Of a stretch of DNA of 64,000 nucleotides, positions 10,950-21,463 are shown in pieces (the first letter of the stretch is position 1; each line of letters opens with the position of its first letter). The notes beneath the pieces were generated by a model that was given only the letters and a program-made list of their open reading frames with translations, was not told where the DNA came from and made no database searches. Location: assembly GCA_036245805.1 (NCBI GenBank), contig BTRK01000006.1, positions 49,903,257-49,967,256 of the forward strand, in the 5' to 3' direction. Source of the stretch: Pristionchus mayeri. Its lineage: Eukaryota; Nematoda; Chromadorea; Rhabditida; Neodiplogasteridae. Position numbers and translations under genes: made by a program.

Positions 10950-13900
10950 TCACACGGGAATGGAGTGGTGGCGGCGGTCGTGGTAGCGAGGCGTACAAGG
11001 CTCGGTGTAGAATCTGAAAATAACGTAAACAACGATCACATTTAAGAATAGTATGGTTTTAGTGAAGGGATGGTACAGCAAGTCATAAATCCGCAAAATA
11101 GAAGAATACGCACCTGGTAGTGTGGTTCGTCTCGATCTCGCGCTCCACGTGGTCGTATTCGCCAATTTCACGATCAGTAGTGTATCGGACGACCTGAGAA
11201 TTGAGATCAGGGATGTCTAGATTTCGAAATTCGAGTAGCCCTCTGTTTCATGCTAACAATTTTGTATTTAGCCTTTGCTGCGCACTGCAAGAGTCTACTC
11301 TCCTGATTCTGTACAATCTCTCCGGTCGAGTGGTTAGAGAATGACACGAATCATGAGACGGTGATATCGCATCGCGAATCGTACTTAGCCGCACCTCATC
11401 AAAGCCCTCGACACAGTTCACGGAGCGTCGATGGGGCTCGGGTTCGTAGGCCTGGTTGAAGTAGGAGTGCCGATCGACCTCCTCGAACAGCTCCGACTCG
11501 TGGCGAGTGCGGGTGATCTACAATTATAGTTTTAACATCTCAGAATCAGTGCAATCAAATCATGTCAAGGGAATCCGAAAAATGGTGATTGTAAAGAAAT
11601 TCATTATTGCCATGAATTTTGTCGATATGAAAAAATCCGTACATTGGGGTTCTTCTCGAATCGATGGGCGGTCCCGTTGCGCACGTTGTAGACGCCGGCG
11701 TGTCCGGAGAAGACCTCGACCTTGTCGTCACCCATGGCGCCCATACGCGCGCACTGCAATGTAGTGTTCGTAGTTCGAATCATGGTTCAATTATTTATAT
11801 ACTCTCTAGACCGGAATATAGGTCAGAGAGTATGGAAAATTAGGAGAAGAAGGCCCCTTTATCGGATTTTAACTACACTGCAAGTAAAGAAAACGTGCAG
11901 TGCCCGTTTGAAACAAAGAAGAATCCTCAAAATCTCTGTAAAGGTCTGCTAAATCGTCAATGTCTTAATTTACTTCACGATTGAATTGAACACCATCCAT
12001 ATACCTACCTCAATGTCGCTCTGTTTCGAGCTCGCCCGATACCCCTCCATCATCTCCGAGCCGTAGACGAGCTCGCGCGGTTCGCACTCTCGATCTATCC
12101 TCGTCGTCGAGTTCCGGTCGAAGTTGGACGTCTGCGTGCAGCTAACGGCGCACGATTTCTTCACATTAGTATCAATGGGATAGGTGGGAGCGCACTGCAA
12201 CATATCGTTCAATGTCATTATAAAATCATGCCAGGGTGCTGTTTAGTAGCTACACACAATGACTTCACATCAGTGAGTGCGATGCACTATCCTGTTAACT
12301 TTTTACGATACACGTAGGTAATAGTCACTGATACATGTTCGTCGGAGAGACAGTACAAGAGACGAAACATTATTCACGACACGACTGACTCACCCGAACT
12401 AGCACAACCTTTATCTGCAGAGAGAGAGAGAGATCGCATATTTGTGAGTCATGAGTGTACGTTCGTTCTCTATGCAAATTTACGTGGAGCTAAGTGAGAG
12501 TTAGGCGAAAACAAGCTTATTCTTTTCGGAACTCACATGATCGACACGTTGTTGATAAATATTAAAGATCAAAGATCAACTATTACAGTACTCACCACTG
12601 ATTTCTTCTCCGTAGTTTGCGTCACTGTGCTCTTCCTTCTTTTCCAGCGGAGGAAGAGGAAGGCGAGCAGGGCCAGGCAGCAGCACAGGAGGAGCAGGAG
12701 GAGCAGGGCGATGAGCAGCCACAGCCACCAGGGGAGACCGCCTTGAAAATGGGACATACGCCACAGCGCTCCAATTCAGTACTCATCAGGGTATTGCATG
12801 TGAATTGGTATTGATTGATTGGAAACATGTGTGAAAATTGCTTGCGAGGTACTATGAATATATGAAGTGGTGTACGCAAGGCTTACCGGTTCCCCAGTAG
12901 AGGTAGAAGGTGCTCAGCGGAATCGGTATCGCGGCGATCAGCCCCAGCTGTCTCTCGCAGGCTCTCTGCAAAATGTATTATTAAAATTAGAATTTTATTT
13001 AAAATTTTTGTAATTGAACAATGGAATGAAAGATAATGAAAAACACAACTCGTGCAGTGCGCTGCAGCGACTAATTTAAAATTTTCTACACAAACTATCC
13101 CGTCGTAACGAATTTCCAACTCACATCCATCGAGCCTCCTGGATGCTCCTGCAGCTTGCACTCGAAGCTCATGTCGGGTCGGTTGGGTCGGAAGTGGATG
13201 ATGGACGACTTCTGACTGCCCAGTCCGAAATAGCCCGAGCTCTCGACCATGTTGATGAAGACGTTAGTGCACTTGAGGCATCTGAACTGCGTCATCATCG
13301 AGAGGTTCGCAGTCGAAACTTTTTACATTGTTCACTGCTCACACTCTGACAAGTACCATGTCGAATGAGAACCCAGCCGATCATAACGAAAAATAGTGCT
13401 TACAATATGTCAGTAAGTTTACTGCGAAAATACAACTGAGTGTTATTTGCTGGCAATCGTCCAGAGTGTGATCATCAGTGACTCTGATTTTGAAATCAGC
13501 ATGGAAACGTACCCGGGCGGTCCGATGATCTGCTCTCCCGTCTCGATTACGGTGCACGATTCGATCAAGTAGTCCTGCGCGACGATATTGCTCTTGATCT
13601 CCAAGGAGTAGTCTGCGCCCACAATCAGTGGACCGTAAACAGGCCCAAAGTTCTCCAGAGCGATGTTCTTGAAGCCTGAAAGATAAAGGCGAAGGAGCAG
13701 CCACGTCAAGCGATTTTACAGTCGTATGAGACGACTACGCTAGGTGGTGTAGTGCGGTGAGGCCGACAATTGTCTCTCTGCACTACACCACCTTGAAGTC
13801 TGAAGAGATTTCGATATTCGTGTAATCAACTCATCATTCTGCACACTCGCGTGATCGCTTAAATAATGCAAGAGTTCATCGAAAAACCCATTTTCTATTT

Positions 13901-14084
13901 TATCGAACTCTAATTCGAAGCAAGATTTTTTTCTGATTCGTTTTTGCCTGACCGCTCTACCTGGGTAAACAGTGATAGTGTAGTCGGCGCGTATTGAATG
14001 GAAGAGGAGCAGGAGCATTGAAAGCGCCGCCCGCCGCATCATGTTTGAGCAGGGAATGACCGGCCTGGAATTGGCTCCGTTCAT
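10950..14084 (-). CDS. Type I single-pass membrane protein, possible ZP-C-like ectodomain
   Basis: Eleven exons on the minus strand with matching phases: 14084-13961, 13675-13513, 13281-13125, 12965-12887, 12741-12596, 12414-12394, 12194-12009, 11753-11643, 11517-11395, 11193-11114 and 11013-10950 (TGA). The product is 417 residues. The N terminus has a signal peptide (MMRRAALSMLLLLFHSIRA). The ectodomain of about 150 residues has spaced cysteines and a pattern (ESCTV ... SSIIHFRPNRPDMSFEC) reminiscent of the C-terminal half of a zona pellucida domain, but no ZP-N half is seen; this is a tentative reading. Exon 5 encodes one helix of about 25 residues, very rich in Leu and Cys, followed by WKRRK. 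The cytoplasmic tail of about 240 residues is hydrophilic. Exon 6 is only 21 nt. Confidence 0.8.
13740..13796. repeat. Short hairpin in intron 1
   Basis: A stem formed by AGGTGGTGTAGTGC and GCACTACACCACCT with a loop of about 28 nt. A similar left arm, GCTAGGTGTGGTAGG, recurs near 57,980 in the ILRUN gene, so this is probably another small MITE. Confidence 0.6.
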
Positions 14085-15838
14085 CCTAACGAAATGTTGA
14101 AATTATGGACCATCTATTCGAAATCTCATGCACCAATTGCACACAGATAATGCAATTTGAATATTAAGATTTACCTGTGTTTCAGTCTGATTCGGTTACG
14201 AAATTGACAGTGGGCTTGATGAAACGCTGAAACGATACGATGGAAAGGCAGCACGAACACAAATGTCACGGTTCAGTAGCCTCGGCGAGAGACGGAGGAA
14301 ACAAGGAAATGTAGGAATGAGAGAGGAAGGAAGCGCTGTGCAAGCCTGCCCTTTTTTGGTGCCGAATCTGACTCATGGAATGCAATGAGCTACGAAGGGG
14401 GAGAGAGGAGGGATGGCAAATCCACGAATGGATCTGCGCAATGATCGCGCCATCCTCGCTTAATGTGTATGCATATGCGCAAAAACGGTGACCAGGGAGG
14501 AAGAGAGAGATAGGAATTGAGTTTTGTACTAGTGCTGGCCTCTTCAGGCTTTTGAGACATCCAGTCCCTCAAAGTGGTGTACTAATTTGCGAGCCTGAAA
14601 CCAATCTAATAACCAAACTGCCCAAAGGGGAAACCCTGGACACCTATTCAGTTGTACACAATTGGCTGTTATCACAACGAGGAATCGGGAGGGATGGAGG
14701 GAAGGAGGCGGAGGAGGAGGTATTGTGTCCGAGAGCGCGCGCCAAAAGTACGTCCGAGAGTGAATCACGATCCAAGAAAGACGACTGGAGGAACTGAGTC
14801 ATGTGCTCATTCGTATAGTGAGGAAGAGGAGATGATTGAGACGAGGCGGTAGCTGTACTGATGATAGGATGAGAGGACATTATGAGCAATATGTCGATGC
14901 AATTATTACCTTTTCAAGGAAAATATAGTTTCTGTTACGCATAATGTACGGAAAAGAGAGGTAGACAAGCTTTATCTGATGGCATGGTCTAAATGTGTGT
15001 GATAAATGGATGGGAGAAAGAAGCGATTGTATTATTGCATAATAGAGTTCGAGAAATGACACCACGCTCTCTTCATTCTACTCACTCTCTCGCAGATCTA
15101 CCGTTCTAGAGAGTGCGTAGAATGAAGAGACGGTCAACCGAATTTCGAACTCTATTGCAGAATAATGCCTCGTGATTTGAGTCATTTCGTGCCCATTCGC
15201 ATAGTTAGCCGAGCAAATGATTGAGACGGGGAGATAGATGTACTGATGAGAGGGGCGAGGACTGATGACTTCCAATATGGATGAATCACGTCTGTACGGT
15301 AGGGTTGGTCATTTGTGTCTGAAAGAACGATCGTCACCGGGTTCGTTCAGGCACAAATGTGTCTGAATTATGCACTCCGACGTCATTGTTCCGAGAGTGA
15401 GAAATTGCACAGAATGTTTTACAAGAAAAATTGGGTATTAATTTAATTGGAAATCTTCTCACTCTCATGGCAGATGTGACTCGAAACTGGGAAAGATTTA
15501 TGTCGGTGACACGCCTGCGGACAGAAATTGCGGCCCAAGTATTCACAGGAATGAAACAAACCGTCAAAGAAATATTTTTACAGACTTTCGTTGATAAGCA
15601 GTGTTAATTATTTTACTTGATAAAGTTCGAGAAATTATTTATTTATCGTACAAAAAATATGAAGACTACAAATATGTCGAGAATGCATGATGATGTGAGC
15701 ACAGAAATTGCTTCGACCAATTACGTATACGACACCTGCTTGTTTGAGGATTCTAAAACTATATAATTAGGCAATGCCAAACTGCATTCAAATGAAAAGA
15801 AGTACTATGATAAAGTCTGACTCAGTCTCCAAAGCGGT
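14085..15838. other. Intergenic region, AT-rich with one MITE
   Basis: No supported exon. It contains a clear TAGAGTTCGA hairpin (15,043-15,154) and a small inverted pair around 15,308-15,360 (CATTTGTGTCTGAA facing CAGGCACAAATG). Otherwise I see only low-complexity GA-rich stretches near 14,690-14,720. Confidence 0.6.
15043..15154. repeat. Hairpin MITE, TAGAGTTCGA subfamily, clear copy
   Basis: Ends are TAGAGTTCGAGAAAT and ATTTCGAACTCTA. The inner arms pair CTCTTCATTCTAC with GTAGAATGAAGAG. Flanks TTGCATAA and TTGCAGAA look like an 8-bp target duplication with one change. This is the reference copy for the family. Confidence 0.85.
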
Positions 15839-16060
15839 TTATTTTTCGAATTGCGATCGATCTTCAGGTACGATAGTTTGAACGATGGCGTAGCTGATAC
15901 AACTGCAATGAAATCGATAACCCTGAAAAAAACATCGCATAGTGTACTCACGTCGATGGATAAGATATTATAGCTGTTATGCATAATTATAGCTGGACCG
16001 AAAACGTTGGCGGATAATTGAAATCCTGCCAGGCGGGTTCTTCGTCGAAGGTACATCGAT
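15839..16060 (-). pseudogene. 5-oxoprolinase-like C-terminal fragment (tentative)
   Basis: Two putative exons, 16060-15952 and 15922-15839 (TAA), give about 62 residues. They contain NVFGPAIIMHNSYNILSIDG, which resembles the G-P-A-I-I ... S-x-x-I-L block near the end of the hydantoinase A/5-oxoprolinase family. That enzyme opens 5-oxoproline to glutamate with ATP and is normally above 1,200 residues, so this could only be a remnant. The intron between the two pieces would be 29 nt, shorter than usual for nematodes although its ends are perfect (GTGAGT and TTTTTTCAG). No upstream exons are visible. A short unrelated frame is a fair alternative. Confidence 0.3.
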
Positions 16061-16875
16061 CTACACAAATTTTCTCAAACATGCTTTCCATTCTTTCAGA
16101 CATGATCGCAGTCAGGAATGCCCAAAAATAGCACAGATACTATACCACACAGGTTTATGTCAATTCGAATCTTTTGTAGTGTCTCCGGACGCCGTGAACT
16201 GTTAACTAGAGCGAGAGTAGATTGCTAAAATGCCAACAATGAGCATCAAGTATACCACAGATTTTTCACTCGATAAAACAAAATCGATAACATTAAAATA
16301 AGAAATAACGTATAGAAGAAGTTGCTCCACGTCGCACTCTTGAATGCCATTCCTCTCTATTCGAACGATTTATGACTAACACCTTCGTTCCTATCTGACT
16401 TCTAATTTCTGATGAACTACACGGAATATATCATTATTACATTGTTTTTATTTTTATCTTCCTTTATGTTTCCCCTCTAGGACTGCTTCTTGAAATAGTT
16501 TTGACATGAAATTATCCCATCATTTCAAAAGTAAGATGTGAAACTGGGCGCACCAACAATGTTTGGGCTGAAATGCATTTCGAAATTCTTCCCATTCGCA
16601 TTTCCCGACTTCCTTCCCTTCCTGCAAACAGTTCTGCCACCGAACCCCCTTCGCTAAGCTGGCCAAACACCCGCAAATCCTCTCCCCTCCACACTTACTG
16701 TTGACGTCTTGCGCCGCAGACTGTTATCATGAGTACTTCACAAAATGGCTATACCACACTACAGTATCCCAGCATCATACAACACCACAGAGAGATAATA
16801 CATCATGAATATGCTTTATATACCGTGTATAAATATCTGGGCTACTGTAATCCCGAGTACTGGACAATCATGGAA
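16061..16875. other. Intergenic spacer
   Basis: AT-rich sequence between the oxoprolinase-like fragment and the CAP gene stop. A 60-codon minus-strand frame near 16,512-16,694 has no splice or family support. I see no repeats of note. Confidence 0.5.
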
Positions 16876-19829
16876 CTACTCCAGCGAGACCACACATAGT
16901 CCCTCTTCTGCGGCGCAGGTCTGGCCTTTGTCGCAGTCAGTCGCGGCCTTGCACGGGCTGCCGTAGGTGTAGACCTTGTGGCCGAACTTGTTGCCGCTGA
17001 ATTTTATTTTTGCTGGGTTTGGAACTAAAATATCGTCATTATGTACTGTCTTCCTACCCGTAGAGTAGTGAGAGTGAATGAAGGGAAGGTGGAATCGTGT
17101 CTCGAACTCATACCTGGGCGAGTAGTGACAGACGGCGAAGTTCTTATCACCGCACACGTTCGTCGCGCACCCGACACGATACGTGATCGACCAGGCCATC
17201 TGAAGAACATACTGTCCCATCTCCTTCTTCTAACGGGCAGTTATGTTGGAGCTTGGGAGTATTTCGAAATTGAGAACTCGAGAATTTCCATTCAGACATC
17301 GCCGGTGATAAAACTGATTACCTGTGTGAAGTGCGAGTTCTCCATGTAGTCCTTCCTGGTGAAGGTGTTGTTGTAGGCAACACCACCCTGCTTCATCTCG
17401 TTCCACCATTGCTTCGTAGCCTCAAAAGCAAGTAAAATGCAAGAGTACTGTATGCTGCCTGATTACTGTCAAAGCATCCGCTAAGAATGTGATTCATTTA
17501 TAGAAGATCAAGGTTTCTACATATGGAAGATCAAGGTTTCTACATAAGAGATCGATAATTCTCATGAATATACGGACCTGCTGTAGGAGAGAGATCTGGT
17601 TGCGTCTCCAGTCCTTCTGTTCGCTGAGGAAGATGTTCTCGCCGCTCTTTCCGTTCTTGTAGGGACTGAATCGACAACGTTCTGCAGCCTCCTGAGCACT
17701 CTTCTCCAGCGTACAGTCGTAGTGCTAAAGTTGATCGATAAATGATTACAAATCATACAATTGAATCATTAAAAGTCAAACGTTGATAGATTTTCGATTC
17801 AAGAAAGTCAATCGAATCACCATCTTGAGCATGCCTTTGGCCATGGGCGCGAAGGATCCCTCGCCGTCTTCCTCCTTGCCAAAGGCGAGGTTGGATCTGA
17901 GCGAGTTGTGCCAGTCGAGCACCGTGTGTCGGGCGAAGTCAGTCATCTTCGTGTTCAGAGGGCAGATATGCGACGTGCCGGGAGTTGCTGAAATATTCGA
18001 AATCTAAGAAACACAAACTTGTTTTATAAAGAAGCATGTTTGGCACTATTTCAAACACTAGCAGAGCAGGGAAGTCTTGCGTAGTCCGGTAAGTCCACAG
18101 CCTGGTTCTATAATTATTATGGCATCATGCTATCACCTCCTTTCTCGTGTCTGTGGCAGAGGCCTGTGAGCGGGACGCAGTACGAGTTCTCCTGGCCGGC
18201 GCAGTCGTAGTCGAACTTGCAGGGCGCTCCGCCGACGTAGATGACGTGGTCGGGCACGTCTCCGCTGCAATTGTCAAATCAGATATCCCTACTATCCTGC
18301 TTGTAATCACCAATACATTCTACTGATGATCTAGACCGATCAAGCTGCTGAAATTGCGTGAAGTATAGAGATCATTATTCGAACGATAAATGCTTACGCT
18401 TTGTTGTAGAAGCAGGTGAGTGCGAGGCCAGTTCCGGTTGCTCCGCACCTGTTCACAGAGCAACCGATTTCGGTCGTCTCCGAATTGGCCATCTGTATTG
18501 ATCTTTGATCTCAAAGGGTGACGTCGCATTAGCCTTACATTCGCCCACTGCTGGATCTTGAGCGCGGCGTTGTACTTGATGTCGCTTGCGAGGTCCGCCT
18601 GGAGTACCTGTACAAGAGAACACCTGCACTAATTTTGCAATTTTCGGAAAAAGTGTTAATCCAGAAACTTCATTGAGTCCTCAATTTCATCACAATCGTA
18701 GACCTGTCTACGCCAATCGCCGATCGTCTTTGCTACAGTATGGGCGAGGTCGCCCTCGATGTCGTCGAGGCTGAATAATAACGTCGTGTCAAGTGGATTT
18801 TATCGACCGAATCTTGGCATATGGCGAGTGGCGGCTCACACCACTTCGCTGCCAACTACCACGTATGTTTCAATGATCTGTAAAAATTGGCGTTTTACAC
18901 GATGAAATTCTGGCCGCGTCCTGCTGCTGGTTCCACTGCTTCATTGAGGCATTTGCTAGTCCAGTCACGCGCGAGCATCTCCAGCTCGCAGTTCCAGTTC
19001 TGTAAGACGTATTCGATTCAAATGTTCATCTCGACGTACATCACAGCTCAGAGTGGAAGGCCAACTTCGAGAAAGGTCAATGCGTAGTGATAGGCCATGG
19101 CAGACACTAGGTCGGATGTGAACTGTGACGTCATGATGCCTTTGATAAATCAAAGGCAGCATGACGTCACAGTTCATATCCGACCTAGTGCCGTCAAGGT
19201 AAACGGTACTCACCAGCTTGTACATGTTGGCGGACTGCGGGAGGAGTCCGGCCTTGCCCACTTCAGTGCCTCTCACAATCGACTCGCGCATGTCGTTGTG
19301 GGCGAAGAGGAAGACGTGACGGAGTGCATTGGACATGTCGTCCGCCGTGTCTTCGCAGTCGAAATCTATGTAATGATTGATTTATCGTACGACACAGGGA
19401 TGCTTCAATCTGTGGGATTACTTTCAAAGCAGGTAATAAAAAGATATCAGTAACTCAATAATGACTGGAGGATCTCCCTGGGAGTGAAATCAAGATGTGT
19501 GCGTTTCTAGGTTTTTAGTTACTCATTAGAACAAGTTACGAGTGAGGCGGTTAGCGAAACTAATGGGAAAAACTGACGGGAGCATCTCTTGCTGCGCAAC
19601 TGGAAGACCTCAGCGGCCGTGTCGCGCTTCTCGACGATACTAAGATCGGCAAGTGCGAGAGTCTGAAAATACAAAATTACCATAATAAGCTGGCAATACG
19701 ACACCAGATTCAGTATAGCCGTACAGCCTCAAATTTCTTCAAAGAATCAACGCATTTCGAAGGAAGTTTACATAACCAAATCTAGACACTTACAGTAGTG
19801 AGTGCTGCGAGCACCAGAGGAGTTCGCAT
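16876..19829 (-). CDS. Secreted two-domain CAP/SCP protein (VAP/ASP-like)
   Basis: Fourteen minus-strand exons in consistent phase: 19829-19794, 19662-19578, 19365-19214, 18999-18901, 18877-18840, 18770-18704, 18607-18539, 18492-18398, 18264-18137, 17987-17821, 17724-17578, 17420-17322, 17229-17114 and 16996-16876 (TAG). The product is 472 residues with a signal peptide (MRTPLVLAALTT...). Domain 1 (about 45-245) has FAHNDMRE and NWNCELEML. A Cys-rich hinge (GGAPCKFDYDC) follows. Domain 2 (about 265-435) has LDWHNSLR, HYDCTLEKSA, VGCATNVCG and VCHYSPSGN, then a terminal Cys-rich knot. Two-domain CAP proteins are secreted by nematodes from amphids and pharyngeal glands and, in parasites, act on hosts. 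The family motif G-H-Y-T-Q is MGQYVLQ here. Intron 3 holds a hairpin MITE. Confidence 0.9.
19103..19193. repeat. Hairpin MITE containing TGACGTCA, copy 3
   Basis: Palindrome with arms CACTAGGTCGGATGTGAAC and complement, both arms carrying TGACGTCA, tip CTTTGATAAATCAAAG. It lies in intron 3 of the CAP gene (between 19,000 and 19,213), leaving the splice signals intact. Confidence 0.85.
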
Positions 19830-20198
19830 TCTCTCCCGGCAGACTGATCACCCAGTGAAAGCCGTATTTTCGCCGGATTTTCACTTCGCCTCTGTTTGAT
19901 CAGCCGACATGAGTTTTGCACAGCCAACGAGCGAGAAACAATGATGAAAGCATCGTGTCTGAGCGCTATTCTTCTTCCAATTCACTTTATTTTTGACGGG
20001 ATTCTTATTTATGGCACATTTCCTCAAGATGCCATCATTTCCTCAAGTTTCAGAAGGTTGCAGGCTCGCCAGACCAGAATGCTGACTGTTCCAAAGCGAG
20101 ATTCGTTTGCACAGCGGTTCCAACTCACTCCGCCGATCTGCAAAATCATCGGCGAGGTGCGAATATTCATCCCAGTTCCCTCTCTTGAATCGGCGGAA
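19830..20198. promoter_or_regulatory. Divergent upstream region of CAP and TSP1 genes
   Basis: The CAP gene starts leftward at 19,829 and the thrombospondin-repeat gene starts rightward at 20,199, so 369 bp hold both 5' flanks. I see no TATA box that I would commit to. A short common control region is inferred from the layout alone. Confidence 0.35.
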
Positions 20199-21250
20199 AT
20201 GCGTCGAGCAATCTGGGGTCTCCTTCTCCTCTCGGCGGTCGCGACCGCCCAGAGCTGGCTCGAGTGGAGCGAGTGGAACGGAAATTGTGAGGTAGGTCAA
20301 AGCGTCAACATCCTTCTCCTTGCTTCTAAACAATTGACACTGGTCTACATAGCACCGCTCGTCAGCGAGTCCAGTATCAAAGACGGGATGAACCTTACGT
20401 AGTATAATTAATTATAAATTCTAAAAAAAAGTGAAATGTATGGTTCAGGCGAATCCGAAGTCGATCAAGACCCGCTTCAGAGTGTGCAAGCCTGCGGCGG
20501 ATGTCACTGCAGCACCCTGCTTGTGAGTCAATTCATCGTATTTTCGAGTGATTAAAATTCTTGGGCCCATGGGAGCATCTTTATTTATATTTTTGATCAT
20601 TTCCAGTGGCGACTCGATCGACGTCGTTCCCTGCACGGCATGTCCCGCGCAGGGAACCTGGGGTGAGCAATTGTGATTCCGAAATGGCTCAGGCAGGCCT
20701 GAATCTTGTTCCAATCCTTAATTGTGAACGAAATCTCTAGTGAGCAGAGCAGCTTCCTCGAATCTTCCGCCCTATGCAATTTCCTCCTCTCCAATTCCAG
20801 GGGAGTGGAGCGTGATGGACGGATGTTCGGAGAACTGTGGCGCATTCGGGAGAAAATTCCGAATCAGAGAGTGCCAGAAGCCGATTGGCTGCCCAAATCT
20901 GCCGTGCCAGTGAGTAGAAATACCACCAGATAGTTTTGCCCATGGTCTTAGTACCAGTTTCCTGTACCATAACGCCCCATACCTTTCGGAAAAAATGATA
21001 GATTAGATGGAATATCTTAGGAATAGTGTTCAGGTGTCATACATCGTAGGTCTGCAGAGAGTAATAATACCAGAAAAACGAATGCATACGAAAAAACAGG
21101 GGAGAAGCACGCGAGCTCGATAAGAATGGCGCGCCGTGCGACAACCGATCGCCCTGCATCCTGCCCAAGAAGGCCTGCCACGCCGACTACAAGATGTCCA
21201 TCGACCCGGACGAGCTGAGAAACGTGTGCGTCAAGAAAGTGCTGGCGTGA
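20199..21250 (+). CDS. Small secreted thrombospondin type-1 repeat protein
   Basis: Five exons, 20199-20291, 20449-20522, 20607-20662, 20801-20909 and 21100-21250 (TGA), all in phase, give 160 residues. The first 18 residues form a signal peptide (MRRAIWGLLLLSAVATAQ). Two thrombospondin type-1-like modules follow: WLEWSEWNGNC ... RFRVCKPAADV ... CTACP, and GEWSVMDGCSENCG ... RKFRIRECQKPIGC. The first W-x-x-W-S-x-W pattern could carry C-mannose, and the R/K layers are typical of TSR folds. The C-terminal 50 residues have five cysteines and no module I recognise. Such proteins act in extracellular matrix or as secreted signals; the specific role is unknown. An AATAAA lies 34 nt past the stop. 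Confidence 0.85.
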
Positions 21251-21283
21251 TTCATTTTATTTATCCAACTCACTCAGAAACAG

Positions 21284-21289
21284 AATAAA
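21284..21289 (+). promoter_or_regulatory. Poly(A) signal AATAAA
   Basis: AATAAA sits 34 nt downstream of the TSP1-repeat gene stop, a normal distance for nematode cleavage and polyadenylation. Confidence 0.7.
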
Positions 21290-21463
21290 TACAGTTACAC
21301 ACCGAGTGCGCCAAGAAGGCATTCATTATATCATTCACAATCCGATTAAATACTATGACACCACGAAATATCTACGCAAGCCAGCAATTGGTTTCTATAC
21401 ACAGGTCTGTTGCCTATTTGGGGGAAGAGCGGTGTTGTTCCAAGGCGATAATTGGTCGTATGT

